Program-made: the position numbers and the translations under genes
The notes under the pieces: model-generated
The model's database searches: none
Told to the model about the DNA's origin: nothing
Seen by the model: only the letters and a program-made list of their open reading frames with translations
Source: Nesterenkonia halophila
Lineage (GTDB): Bacteria; Actinomycetota; Actinomycetes; Actinomycetales; Micrococcaceae
Length of the DNA stretch: 64,000 nucleotides
Assembly (NCBI RefSeq): GCF_009467795.1
Contig: NZ_WIAX01000006.1
Location: 101,152-165,151 of the forward strand
Direction: 5' to 3'
Shown here: in pieces, positions 9,268 through 17,354 of the stretch
Layout: each line of letters starts with the position of its first letter
Numbering within the stretch: position 1 is the stretch's first letter

Positions 9268-10800
9268 ATGGAGGTGCCAGCGACTGCTCCGGAATCCCGG
9301 GCACGCCTCGGGCCCGTCTTCTACGCCTCGCTGGCGCTCTCCGTCGGGTTCGTCGCCTTCGGCCTGCTCTTCCCGCGTGTGCTCACCGATTCCCTCGCGG
9401 CGATCCGCGAGGTCGTCGTCGGGACCTTCGGCCCCGTCTATCCGATCACCGTGTCGCTGCTGCTGGTCTTCATCGTCGTGCTCGCGCTGTCTCCGGCGGG
9501 TACGAAGCGCCTGGGCGGGCAGGATGCGGCGCCGGAGTTCGGCGTCGTCTCCTGGGTGACGATGCTGGTGAGCGCCGGCGTCGGACTCAGCTTCCTGTTC
9601 TGGGGCACGGCCGAGCCGCTCATCCACCTCGCCGATCCGCCCTACGGCGCCGCGGATCCAGGATCTGCGGAGGCGGCCCGCGCCGGCATGCGGTACTCCT
9701 TCCTCTTCTGGGGCCCGCATGCCTGGGGGATCTACGCAGTGGTCGCGATCGCGATCGGCTATGCGGCCTTCACCCGCGGCGGGGGCATGCTGGTGAGCTC
9801 GGCGCTGCGCCCGCTGCTCGGGCGCCTCGCCGACGGCTGGGTCGGCGCCGTCGTCGACACTCTGGCGGTGCTGGCGATCCTCTTCGGCGTGGCCACCTCG
9901 CTCGGGCTCGGCACCGGCGAGCTCAACGCGGGACTCTCCGACCAGTTCGCCGTGGCCGACTCCTACGGGGTGAAGATCACGATCATCGTGGCACTGATGA
10001 CTTTCGCCACGATCTCCTCGATGACCGGGCTGGGACGTGGCATCCGGGCCCTGAGCCTGGCCAACGGCGCCCTCTGCGGCCTGCTGCTCGTGCTCGTGCT
10101 GAGCCTGGGACCCACCGGGTCGATCGTCACGAGGCTCGGCACCGGCGTCGCCGACTACGTCTCGACCTTCGTGCCGATGAGCCTCGCGACGGAGGGCGCG
10201 GCCGGCGACGCCTGGACGGCGGACTGGATCTACTTCTTCTGGGCCTGGTGGATCGGCTGGGCGCCGTTCGTCGGCACTTTCATCGCCCGCATCTCCCGCG
10301 GTCGCACGATCCGCGGCATCGTCACCGGCGTGGTGCTGGTGCCGAGTCTGGTCAGCATCGTCTGGTTCTCCGTCTTCGGCGGCACGGCGCTGGCGCGCGA
10401 GCTGGCCGGGGAGGTGTCGGTCGCCGGGATCGCCTCGGAGGCGAAGTCGATCGCCACTCTCGCCGTCTTCGACACTCTGCCGCTGACGGAGATCGCGCTG
10501 GTGGTGCTGGTGCCGGTGCTGGCGCTGCTGTTCATCACCTCCGCCGACTCGGCGTCGTTCATGCTCGGCAGCACGACGACGGGCGGCGCGATGAAGCCCC
10601 CGCGTCCGGTGCGACTGATGTGGTCCTTCGCGGCCGCCTTCGCCGCCGTGCTGCTGCTCAGCGGAGGGCCGGACGATCTGCGCAGCGCGGCGGTGATCGC
10701 CGCGGCGCCGTTCACCGTGATCCTCCTGGGGCTGGCGGTGTCCCTGGTGATCATGCTGCGACGCGACCGCGTCGGAACCCTGCGGAGGGAGCCCGGATGA
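9268..10800 (+). CDS. BCCT-family betaine/choline/carnitine transporter (short type)
   Basis: A second BCCT carrier, 510 aa, with twelve hydrophobic segments and the family signature (FFWAWWIGWAPFVGTF then ARISRGRT, about residues 323-346). The FLFWGTAEP motif is near residue 110, and the unwound glycine stretch is around GVGLSFLFWG. Unlike betT it ends shortly after the last helix (LRREPG), so it lacks the long osmosensory tail. It is therefore more likely a glycine-betaine, carnitine or related carrier than a choline carrier. TAGACT ends eight bases before the ATG. It is separated from the following reductase by its own promoter. The substrate cannot be told from sequence alone. Confidence 0.85.
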   Translation: MEVPATAPESRARLGPVFYASLALSVGFVAFGLLFPRVLTDSLAAIREVVVGTFGPVYPITVSLLLVFIVVLALSPAGTKRLGGQDAAPEFGVVSWVTMLVSAGVGLSFLFWGTAEPLIHLADPPYGAADPGSAEAARAGMRYSFLFWGPHAWGIYAVVAIAIGYAAFTRGGGMLVSSALRPLLGRLADGWVGAVVDTLAVLAILFGVATSLGLGTGELNAGLSDQFAVADSYGVKITIIVALMTFATISSMTGLGRGIRALSLANGALCGLLLVLVLSLGPTGSIVTRLGTGVADYVSTFVPMSLATEGAAGDAWTADWIYFFWAWWIGWAPFVGTFIARISRGRTIRGIVTGVVLVPSLVSIVWFSVFGGTALARELAGEVSVAGIASEAKSIATLAVFDTLPLTEIALVVLVPVLALLFITSADSASFMLGSTTTGGAMKPPRPVRLMWSFAAAFAAVLLLSGGPDDLRSAAVIAAAPFTVILLGLAVSLVIMLRRDRVGTLRREPG

Positions 10801-10814
10801 TCATCGGCGAACCA

Positions 10815-10843
10815 TTGTGGTGCCGCTCCCGGCGCACTAGGGT
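10815..10843 (+). promoter_or_regulatory. Promoter TTGTGG-N17-TAGGGT of the 10886 reductase
   Basis: The -35-like TTGTGG (10815-10820) and -10 TAGGGT (10838-10843) are 17 bases apart, giving a start near 10850 and a short leader that carries AGGGAGGAAT before the GTG. Confidence 0.55.
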
Positions 10844-10885
10844 CTGTGCCATCCGCACCGCGCGGCGCTCCAGGGAGGAATCATC

Positions 10886-11443
10886 GTGGGCACGCTCACC
10901 GTCTGGAACGTGATCTCGATCGACGGCTTCTTCGAAGGAGACCAGCTGTGGGATCTGCGACTCCATGAGTACATCTGGGGCGAGGACCTGCGTCGTCTCA
11001 GCCTGCAGTTCGGCGAGGAGGTCGGACTCCTCGTCTTCGGCCGGATCACCTATGAGGGCATGGCGGCCCACTGGCCGGCCGACACGGACGAGCCCGAGAT
11101 CGCCGAGTACATGAACGCCGTCCCGAAGCTCGTGGCCTCCCGCACGCTCACCGCGCCGGAATGGAACAACACCGAGGCCACCGCCGATCCCGTCGGGGAG
11201 CTGACGCGGCGGAAGCAGCTCGGCGAGCGCCCGATCTACGTCTTCGGCAGCGCGGACCTGGTGGACAGCCTGCTCGAGGCCGACCTCGTCGACGAGCTGC
11301 TGCTCGGCATCGCCCCGGTGATCCTGGGCTCCGGCACACCGTTCTTCACGACGAGCGAGACCCCACGGCCGCTCGAACTCCTCGAATCCCACGCCGTGGA
11401 CACCGGCGGCGTCCTGCTCCGCTACCGCCCCGCGCGCGGATGA
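10886..11443 (+). CDS. RibD/DHFR-fold family reductase
   Basis: 185-aa member of the 'dihydrofolate reductase family protein' group, which shares its fold with the RibD C-terminal domain and probably binds NADPH. The N-terminal strand pattern is VWNVISIDGFFEG. Also visible are LLVFGRITYEGMAAHWP (about residues 49-65) and the C-terminal nucleotide-binding pattern IYVFGSADLVDSLLEADLVDE, then APVILGSGTPFF. The GTG start is set by AGGGAGGAAT six bases upstream. A hairpin terminator follows (11447-11466). It is one of three relatives in this window (also 12679 and 13377). True folate reduction is unlikely because the Trp/Asp folate-site pattern of FolA is not seen. The substrate is unknown. Confidence 0.8.
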   Translation: MGTLTVWNVISIDGFFEGDQLWDLRLHEYIWGEDLRRLSLQFGEEVGLLVFGRITYEGMAAHWPADTDEPEIAEYMNAVPKLVASRTLTAPEWNNTEATADPVGELTRRKQLGERPIYVFGSADLVDSLLEADLVDELLLGIAPVILGSGTPFFTTSETPRPLELLESHAVDTGGVLLRYRPARG

Positions 11444-11446
11444 GCG

Positions 11447-11466
11447 ACGCCGGCCCGTGCCGGCGT
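11447..11466. terminator. Hairpin terminator between convergent genes
   Basis: A perfect 8-bp stem ACGCCGGC / GCCGGCGT with loop CCGT sits in the 28-bp gap between the reductase (+) and arfB (-). There is no U-tract, as is usual in actinobacteria. It can serve both strands. Confidence 0.6.
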
Positions 11467-11471
11467 GTGGA

Positions 11472-11912
11472 TCAATCCGCCGTCGGGCGCCGACGGAAGC
11501 TCTTGGTCTCAGAACGCCGGCGCTTCGCGTCCAGCCGCCGACGCCGCGATCCTCTCGTGGGCCGGGTCGGCCGCCGGACCGCGTCGGGAGCCGCCGCCTC
11601 GCGCAGGAGCGCGGCGAGCCTTCGTCTCGCCGCCGTCCGATTGCGCCGCTGAGATCTGTGCTCGGAGGCGCTGATGGTCAGGACGGTGCCCGAGAGCCTC
11701 GCGGCGAGCCGATCGAGGACGTGCTGCCGCTGCGGCTCGCTCAGCGCCGTCGTCGTGCCCAGGTCCAGGCTGAGCTGCACCTTCGAGTCCGTGGTGTCGA
11801 CACCCTGACCGCCCGGACCCGACGCACGGGAGAACTGCTCGGCCAGCTCTCCCTCCGGCACGCGCAGGCCGCCGGGGATCCCAGGCCCCGGGACTATGTG
11901 CAGATCATCCAT
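11472..11912 (-). CDS. arfB: Alternative ribosome-rescue factor ArfB (peptidyl-tRNA hydrolase)
   Basis: 146-aa release-factor-like protein that frees stalled ribosomes without a stop codon. The catalytic GGQ is at residues 34-36 in SGPGGQGVDTTDSKVQL, the ArfB/ICT1 form of the motif. The C-terminal ~60 residues are an Arg/Lys-rich tail (RRRRLDAKRRRSETKSFRRR) expected to thread into the empty mRNA channel. Length matches E. coli ArfB (140 aa). The ATG at 11912 was chosen because the family starts shortly before the catalytic domain. CACACT six bases upstream is a CANNNT variant of the leaderless pattern. It is divergent from the HxlR operon. Confidence 0.9.
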   Translation of the reverse strand: MDDLHIVPGPGIPGGLRVPEGELAEQFSRASGPGGQGVDTTDSKVQLSLDLGTTTALSEPQRQHVLDRLAARLSGTVLTISASEHRSQRRNRTAARRRLAALLREAAAPDAVRRPTRPTRGSRRRRLDAKRRRSETKSFRRRPTAD

Positions 11913-11949
11913 AGGGCGAGTGTGTCGCACCCCGGCGCCCGGCACATGC

Positions 11950-11983
11950 TTGCTTTTCCACAGGTTACTTCGTAATCTGAAGT
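11950..11983 (+). promoter_or_regulatory. Promoter and operator of the hxlR operon
   Basis: TTGCTT (11950-11955), a 17-base spacer and TAATCT (11973-11978) form a near-ideal promoter. The -10 ends six bases before the ATG at 11985, so the transcript is probably leaderless. A perfect inverted repeat, ACTTC (11967-11971) and GAAGT (11979-11983) with a 7-base spacer, straddles the -10. That is the expected place for an autorepressing HxlR dimer. Confidence 0.65.
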
Positions 11984-11984
11984 T

Positions 11985-12647
11985 ATGACCAAGGATTACC
12001 GGCAATTCTGCGGCCTGGCCCGGGCCGCCGGCGTGCTGGGGGAGCGATGGGCGCTCCTCGTCGTCCGTGACCTGACTCTGGGGCCCCGGCGATTCAAGGA
12101 CCTCGGGGAGGGGCTCCCGGGAGTTCCGACGAGCGTGCTCACCGCCCGGCTGCGGGAGCTGGAGCAGATGGGCATCGTGGAACGTCGGGCCGCGCAGCAG
12201 CCGGGGGGAGGCGTGGTGTACACGCTCACCCCGTACGGGGCCGAGCTCACGCCCATCCTCGATCGCCTCGGACGGTGGGGCGCGCAGCGGATGAGCGTGC
12301 CGGCGCCGGACGAGATCATCACGAGCTCCTCGTTGGCCGCGGCACTGCGCGCGGCGTACCGCCCCGGGGCCATCACCGCCGCGACTTTTTCGATCCATGT
12401 CGGACCGGCGAGCGCGTGGGCGGCCGTGGACGGGAGCGAGGTCACCGTCGACGTCGGCCTGCCGGAGTCGACGCCGGCCCTGATCATCCACGGCGGGCCA
12501 CAGTTCAGGCTGCTGCTGGCCGGTCGGCTCTCGGCCGCGGAGGCGATCACGTCCGGGGCTGTCGAGATCGAAGGCCCGCATGCGGTGCTGGAGGACTTCG
12601 TGCGGGCATTCCACGTGCCGCTGGACGACGTCATCGGCACGCCATGA
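11985..12647 (+). CDS. HxlR-family winged-helix transcriptional regulator with C-terminal SCP2-like domain
   Basis: 220 aa. The first ~95 residues are a HxlR-type winged helix: GVLGERWALLVVRDLTLGPRRF, then PTSVLTARLRELEQMGIVERR as recognition helix and wing, then YTLTPYGAEL. The C-terminal half (about 110-220), with PESTPALIIHGGPQFRLLLAGRLSA, resembles the sterol-carrier/SCP2-like sensor domain often fused to actinobacterial HxlR proteins and may bind a small ligand. It leads an operon with two RibD/DHFR-fold reductases (gaps of 31 and 50 bp), so it probably senses a compound they act on. The dyad over its own -10 suggests autorepression. Confidence 0.85.
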   Translation: MTKDYRQFCGLARAAGVLGERWALLVVRDLTLGPRRFKDLGEGLPGVPTSVLTARLRELEQMGIVERRAAQQPGGGVVYTLTPYGAELTPILDRLGRWGAQRMSVPAPDEIITSSSLAAALRAAYRPGAITAATFSIHVGPASAWAAVDGSEVTVDVGLPESTPALIIHGGPQFRLLLAGRLSAAEAITSGAVEIEGPHAVLEDFVRAFHVPLDDVIGTP

Positions 12648-12678
12648 ATCGACCATCACCACGGACGGAGATCGCGCC

Positions 12679-13326
12679 ATGAGACTCAGCATCAATCTCT
12701 TCGCCACCTTCGACGGGGTCAGCCAGAGCCCCGGCAGCGCCGCAGAGGATCCGCGGGGAGGCTTCACCCGCGGAGGATGGCTGATGCCGTACTTCGACGA
12801 GGGCTGCGGTCAGGCGGTCGACGCGTGGTTTCGGCGCTGCGGCGCCCTCCTCCTCGGGCGTCGAACGTTCGAGACCTTCGCGTCCCACTGGCCGCAGGTG
12901 ACCGATCCGGCGGACGCCGTGGCCGATCAGATCAACAACCGACGCAAGTATGTGGTCACCTCCTCGCCGCTGGGCGAGATCTGGGCCGATTCCAGCACGG
13001 CGCTCGGCGACGGATTCCTCGAGGACGTCGCTCGGCTCAAGACGGTCGACGACGATCGAGAACTGCAGGTCCACGGCAGCGTCCGGCTGGCGCGCACGCT
13101 GCACCAGGCAGGGCTGGTGGACATCTACCGCTTCCTCATGGCGCCGGTCGTGGTCGGGGGCGGTTCTCGCCTCTTCGACGCGGACGGGCCGGCCTGCGGC
13201 ATGCACGTCGCACAGAGCACGGTGACGTCGAGCGGCGTCCTCTCCACCGAGATGACGCCCGACGTCTTCGAGAACTCGCTGAGGGCGGCGGTCCAGGACG
13301 GTCAGGACGTCGTCATCGACACGTGA
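12679..13326 (+). CDS. RibD/DHFR-fold family reductase
   Basis: 215-aa relative of the RibD C-terminal reductase fold, probably NAD(P)H-dependent. Typical elements are LFATFDGVSQSPG at the N-terminus, LLLGRRTFETFASHWP (about residues 58-73), KYVVTSSP, and the nucleotide-binding pattern LQVHGSVRLARTLHQAGLVDIYRF, then APVVVGGGSRLF. The ATG at 12679 is preceded by GGACGGAG eight bases upstream. It is the second gene of the HxlR operon, 31 bp after hxlR. It is longer than its neighbour because of insertions around GWLMPYFDEG. The substrate is unknown. Confidence 0.8.
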   Translation: MRLSINLFATFDGVSQSPGSAAEDPRGGFTRGGWLMPYFDEGCGQAVDAWFRRCGALLLGRRTFETFASHWPQVTDPADAVADQINNRRKYVVTSSPLGEIWADSSTALGDGFLEDVARLKTVDDDRELQVHGSVRLARTLHQAGLVDIYRFLMAPVVVGGGSRLFDADGPACGMHVAQSTVTSSGVLSTEMTPDVFENSLRAAVQDGQDVVIDT

Positions 13327-13376
13327 GCCCATCGATCGATCACCTGCAGCAGCTCCTCACCCACGGAAGGATCGCT

Positions 13377-13979
13377 ATGAGTACTGTCAGTGCCGACATC
13401 AGCATGTCCCTGGACGGATACGTCACGGGGCCCGGCCCCGACTCCGAGAACGGACTCGGCGTCGGGGGCGAGGCCATCCAACAGTGGGCCTTCCACTCGA
13501 AGGAGTCCCCCGAGGATCGAAAGGTCCTCGAGCGGGGAGGGGAGCGGACCGGAGCGGTGGTCATGGGGCGTCGCACCTTCGACTTCGTGGACGGTCCGAA
13601 CGGCTGGGACGACTCGATCAACTATGCCTACGATCATGAGACTCCGCAGACTCCTCCGGTGTTCGTCCTGACGCATTCGGTGCCGCAGAAGCCGCGTCAT
13701 GCCGAAGGATTCACCTTCGTCACCGACGGAGTCGAGGCCGCCGTCAGCGCCGCGCGCGACGCGGCAGGAGGCCGCGAGGTCGTCATCATGGGCGGAGCCG
13801 AGGTCATCGACAGCGCCCTCTCCGCCGGATTGGTGGACCAGCTGCGCATCCACCTCTCGCCCATCATCATGGGCTCGGGCACGCGATTGTTCGATCTGGT
13901 GGACGCGCCGCTGCCGCTGAGGCAGACCGATGTCGTCGCCTCTCCGAACGCCACGCATCTGAGCTTCGACATGCGCTGA
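13377..13979 (+). CDS. RibD/DHFR-fold family reductase
   Basis: 200-aa reductase-fold protein, third gene of the HxlR operon, with GGAAGGA before the ATG. It shows ADISMSLDGYVTGPGP, AVVMGRRTFDFVDGP (about residues 61-75), PVFVLTHSVP and REVVIMGGAEVIDSALSAGLVDQLRIH, then SPIIMGSGTRLF. This is the subgroup commonly annotated 'dihydrofolate reductase family protein' next to DNA-binding regulators. Like its neighbour it is probably an NADPH-dependent enzyme acting on a pteridine-, flavin-precursor- or nitro-type compound, but nothing in the sequence fixes this. Confidence 0.8.
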   Translation: MSTVSADISMSLDGYVTGPGPDSENGLGVGGEAIQQWAFHSKESPEDRKVLERGGERTGAVVMGRRTFDFVDGPNGWDDSINYAYDHETPQTPPVFVLTHSVPQKPRHAEGFTFVTDGVEAAVSAARDAAGGREVVIMGGAEVIDSALSAGLVDQLRIHLSPIIMGSGTRLFDLVDAPLPLRQTDVVASPNATHLSFDMR

Positions 13980-14076
13980 GACGGTGTCCGGGGGCCGGCA
14001 GCGGGTTTCGCGGGCGATGAGCTCGCCGATCATGGGGGATTCCGGCCTCGGCTCCATCCGCCCGTAGTCTGGTGGC

Positions 14077-14682
14077 ATGGCAGAGCCGACGCGCTGGGCG
14101 ACAGAGACGAAACACGGCCACTCGCAGTGGTATATCGAGCGGTTCCGGACCATGGCCGCCGCGGGGCAGGACCTCGTGGGCGAGGCGCGTCTGCTCGACG
14201 CGATGGTGCCGCGGCATGCGCGGGTCCTCGACGCCGGCTGCGGGCCGGGCCGGCACGCCGGGGAGCTCCATGCCCGCGGACACGCCGTCGTCGGCGTCGA
14301 CGCCGATGCCGAACTGATCACCGCGGCCGAGGAGGACCATCCGGGCCCGCGGTATCTCGTCGCCGACCTGGCCGAGCTGGATCTGCAGAAGCTGGGGGAG
14401 TCGGCTCCGCTCGACGCCGTCCTGCTGGCCGGCAACGTCATGGTCTTCCTCGCCCCCGGCACCGAGACGCAGGTGCTGCGCCGGCTCGCCGCCTGCGTGG
14501 CCGCCGACGGGTTCCTGCTCGTCGGATTCCACACCGACCGCCATCTGCGCCTGGAGGACTTCGACGCGTTCGTCGCCTCGGCCGGGCTGCGGGTCGAGCA
14601 CCGCTTCTCCAGCTGGCAGCTCCACGCCTGGCACGACGACGCCGACTTCGCCGTCACCGTGCTCCGCCACGCCGCCGGATAG
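14077..14682 (+). CDS. Class I SAM-dependent methyltransferase
   Basis: 201-aa Rossmann-fold methyltransferase. SAM-binding motif I is VLDAGCGPGRHAGEL (about residues 49-63). An acidic residue ends the second strand (VVGVDADAELI), and motif IV lies around DAVLLAGNVMVFL. The N-terminus GHSQWYIERFRTMAAAGQD and the absence of further domains resemble small-molecule methyltransferases. TAGTCT lies exactly six bases before the ATG with no ribosome-binding site, so it is probably leaderless. It is followed by ltrA after 9 bp and may be co-transcribed with it. The substrate is unknown. Confidence 0.85.
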   Translation: MAEPTRWATETKHGHSQWYIERFRTMAAAGQDLVGEARLLDAMVPRHARVLDAGCGPGRHAGELHARGHAVVGVDADAELITAAEEDHPGPRYLVADLAELDLQKLGESAPLDAVLLAGNVMVFLAPGTETQVLRRLAACVAADGFLLVGFHTDRHLRLEDFDAFVASAGLRVEHRFSSWQLHAWHDDADFAVTVLRHAAG

Positions 14683-14691
14683 CTCGGGGCC

Positions 14692-15879
14692 GTGACCGTG
14701 GCACCGAGCATCACCTCCCGCGCCTCCCTGGCCCGGCCGGCCGCGCGCCGCTCCCGCGTGGCCCCTGTGGAGCTGTTCTTCGACCTCGTCTACGTCTTCG
14801 CCGCCGTCCAGCTCGCGCAGATCCTGCTCGGCGACCTCAGCTGCATCGGAGCGCTGCAGACCCTCATCCTCTTCGCCGCGGTGTGGTGGGGGTGGAACTA
14901 CACCGCGTGGGCGATGAACTGGCTCGATCCGCTCCGCACGCGCGTCCAGCTGCTGTCGGTGGTCCTGATGCTCGCCGCCCTGGGCATGGCTGTCGCTATC
15001 CCGACGGCCTTCGACGAGCGCGTCTGGCTCTTCGTCGGGTGTTACCTGTTCATGGGGATCCTCCGGCCGGCGGTCATGATGCTCGCCTTCGCCGGCCGGC
15101 AGCTGGCCCGCAACTACCGGATGCTGCTGCTGTGGACGCTGTTCGCCGGCGTCTTCTGGATCCTCGGCGCGGCGGCCCCGGACCAGTGGCGGATCCCGCT
15201 CTGGCTCGCCGCCGTCGTCGTCGACTACGCCGCCCCGCTGGCCCGCTTCCGGGTGCCCTTCGTCGGGTCGGCGCCGATGCATCTCTGGGACGCCGACGCC
15301 GAGCATCTGGCCCGGAGGAACCGTCTGGTCTTCGTCATGGCCCTCGGCCAGTCCATCCTGCTGATGGGCGGCGCCGTCGCCGACCGGACGCCCCTCGACC
15401 TGCCCCTGGTGGGAAGCCTGAGCGTGGGCTTCGCGTCGCTCTTCGTCCTCTGGTGGAACTACTTCGCCCTGGCGGGCTCCGGGGCCGAACACGGCGACAC
15501 CTCGACCGGCGCGCTGCGCACGGCGTTCGCCTACGCCCATGCGCTCATGGTCCTCGGCGCCGTCCTCGTGGCGGTCTCGATCGAGCTGCGGCTGACCCAC
15601 GGGACCCTGACCCCGGCGATCGTGCTGGTGACGACGGCGGGGCCGCTGGTCTATCTGGCCGGCAACCTGATGTTCCTGCGCTCGCGCTTCGGGCGCCTCG
15701 CCCGCTCCCGGGTCATCGCCGCGGTCGTGCTGGTGCTGATCACCGGTGCCGCCGTCGCCCTGCGCGAGGCGGTTCCGGTTGCAGCCCTGAGCCTGGCCGT
15801 GCTGTCGGTGACGACGACGCTGGCGGTGTTCACCGCCGTCCAGCGGCGATCTGCCGCGCATGCGGGACGAGCCACGTAG
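14692..15879 (+). CDS. ltrA: Low temperature requirement protein A (LtrA) family membrane protein
   Basis: 395-aa integral membrane protein with about ten hydrophobic segments. The family hallmark VELFFDLVYVFAAVQLAQ is close to the N-terminus (about residues 24-41), followed by WWGWNYTAWAMNW and an internal FVLWWNYF. LtrA was named for growth at low temperature in Listeria; its biochemical function is unknown. The GTG at 14692 starts nine bases after the methyltransferase stop. TAGCTC is six bases upstream but lacks the final T of the usual hexamer, so coupling to the upstream gene is more likely than a separate promoter. Confidence 0.85.
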   Translation: MTVAPSITSRASLARPAARRSRVAPVELFFDLVYVFAAVQLAQILLGDLSCIGALQTLILFAAVWWGWNYTAWAMNWLDPLRTRVQLLSVVLMLAALGMAVAIPTAFDERVWLFVGCYLFMGILRPAVMMLAFAGRQLARNYRMLLLWTLFAGVFWILGAAAPDQWRIPLWLAAVVVDYAAPLARFRVPFVGSAPMHLWDADAEHLARRNRLVFVMALGQSILLMGGAVADRTPLDLPLVGSLSVGFASLFVLWWNYFALAGSGAEHGDTSTGALRTAFAYAHALMVLGAVLVAVSIELRLTHGTLTPAIVLVTTAGPLVYLAGNLMFLRSRFGRLARSRVIAAVVLVLITGAAVALREAVPVAALSLAVLSVTTTLAVFTAVQRRSAAHAGRAT

Positions 15880-15888
15880 GCTGGTGCG

Positions 15889-16695
15889 GTGAGCGACGCA
15901 TCCGACTTCACCCTGCACACCACCACAGTCGACGGCGACGGCTCGACAGTCGTCTTCCTCCACGGACTCTTCGGCCAGGGCAAGAACTTCACCCAGATCG
16001 CCAAGGGCCTGGCCGAGGAGCATGCGAGCCTGCTGGTCGACCTGCCCAACCACGGGCGCTCCGCGTGGACCGAGCACCTCGACTACGAGCAGATGGCCGA
16101 CCTCATCGCCGCCGAGCTGCGCGCCGGCGTCGCGAGCGAGGGCCCGGTCCATCTGGTGGGCCACTCGATGGGCGGCAAAGTCGCCATGGTGCTCGCGCTG
16201 CGGCACCCGGATCTGATCGAGCGGCTCGTCGTCGTCGACATCTCCCCGGTGGCCTCCGGCGGATCCAGGGGTGAGTTCGAGCACCTGCTCGACAGCCTCG
16301 CCCAGCTGGACCCGCGTGCGCTGGCGTCGCGCCGCGAGGCCGATGAGCAGCTGCAGGAGCCGATCCGGTCGTCGATGATCCGCGGATTCCTGCTGCAGAG
16401 CCTGGTCCGCGACGGCGACGGCTTCCGCTGGCTGTCGAACCTGGAGCTGCTGCGCTCCGAGCTCGACGTGATCGGCGGCTTCCCGGAGCAGGGCGATCGC
16501 GAGTTCACCGGCCCGGTGCTCTGGATCGCCGGCGCGGAGTCGGACTACATCGCCGAGGAGCACCGGCCGGCCATGCGCGAGCACTTCCCCCAGGCGCATC
16601 TGGTGCGGATCAAGGGGGCCGGTCATTGGGTCCACGCCGAGCAGCCGGAGGTCTTCACCTCCGTGCTGCGGCGCTTCCTCGCCGCCGGGGGCTGA
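15889..16695 (+). CDS. Alpha/beta-hydrolase (YbfF-like esterase family)
   Basis: 268-aa cytoplasmic alpha/beta-hydrolase. The oxyanion segment is FLHGLFGQGKN (about residues 23-33). The nucleophile elbow is GHSMGGK with Ser93. The acidic residue probably lies in the segment with WIAGAESDYI, and the catalytic His in GAGHWVHAEQPE near the C-terminus. FLHGLFG, LVDLPNHGRS and IEFL/LLDSL-type cap features match the acyl-CoA esterase YbfF group. TAGGCT ends six bases before the GTG start, a leaderless-type promoter ten bases after ltrA. A perfect 20-bp palindrome (terminator) follows. The natural substrate is unknown. Confidence 0.85.
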   Translation: MSDASDFTLHTTTVDGDGSTVVFLHGLFGQGKNFTQIAKGLAEEHASLLVDLPNHGRSAWTEHLDYEQMADLIAAELRAGVASEGPVHLVGHSMGGKVAMVLALRHPDLIERLVVVDISPVASGGSRGEFEHLLDSLAQLDPRALASRREADEQLQEPIRSSMIRGFLLQSLVRDGDGFRWLSNLELLRSELDVIGGFPEQGDREFTGPVLWIAGAESDYIAEEHRPAMREHFPQAHLVRIKGAGHWVHAEQPEVFTSVLRRFLAAGG

Positions 16696-16713
16696 GGACC
16701 GCGGGGCGGGGGA

Positions 16714-16733
16714 GCGGACCGAGCTCGGTCCGC
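16714..16733 (+). terminator. 20-bp perfect palindrome, likely terminator
   Basis: GCGGACCGAG followed directly by CTCGGTCCGC, 18 bp after the esterase stop. It folds into an 8-bp GC-rich stem with a tetraloop, without a U-tract. Confidence 0.6.
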
Positions 16734-16824
16734 GCTGTCAAAGCCTCGGCGCAGCTGTGGACGCTCCGTCCACATCGGCCCGGATCCGCTGGCGGGCGGC
16801 CCCGCGCTCGCCGAGGATCGAGTC

Positions 16825-17232
16825 ATGGCATTCGATGATCTTCCACCCGACTGGACCGACCGCCCGCTCTCGACCCCGCACCTGGCCGGCGACGTCGTCG
16901 ACCTGCTCGTCAAAGAATCCGACCGCGCGCAGAACACCTTCGCCGTGCTGCCCTGCGACGAGAACGACATCGGCTACCCGACGCCGGTGCTCATCGACCA
17001 GACCGACTGGCTCGTCGACGACGAGGAACGCCGCGAGATGCTGACCGCGCTCGCCGCGATCGGACTGCCGGCGGCGGTCCTGGCCTTCTCCTCCTCCCGG
17101 CGCCTGCCCGACGGCATTCTGGACCGGTGGCGTGCCGACGCCGAGACGGCGTTCGGCGCGGCCGGCACGCGGGTGATCGGCGTCTTCACCGCCTGGGCGC
17201 ACCACGTCGAGCCGGTGCCCGCGCCGGGGTGA
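16825..17232 (+). CDS. Conserved hypothetical protein
   Basis: 135-aa acidic soluble protein with no membrane segment or signal peptide. GAGGA lies seven bases before the ATG. Visible features are LAGDVVDLLVKESDRAQNTFAVLPCDENDIGYPTPVLIDQ split by short turns, a central ALAAIGLPAAVLAFSSSRRLPDG, and TRVIGVFTAWAHHVEPV near the end. The alternating strand/helix pattern looks like a small alpha/beta domain. Its GC-rich third positions and the clear start support a real gene. I do not recognise a function, although similar proteins appear to be common in Micrococcales. Confidence 0.65.
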   Translation: MAFDDLPPDWTDRPLSTPHLAGDVVDLLVKESDRAQNTFAVLPCDENDIGYPTPVLIDQTDWLVDDEERREMLTALAAIGLPAAVLAFSSSRRLPDGILDRWRADAETAFGAAGTRVIGVFTAWAHHVEPVPAPG

Positions 17233-17354
17233 GGGCCGGGGCGAGGACCGGGCGTCTCCGCGGGGTCTCGACGAACGACCCTCACCGTGGAAACCTGACC
17301 CGCAGCGGCTCGTCGGCAGCCTCGGCGTGCTTCGGGTGGAGCGGGAGGGAAGCG

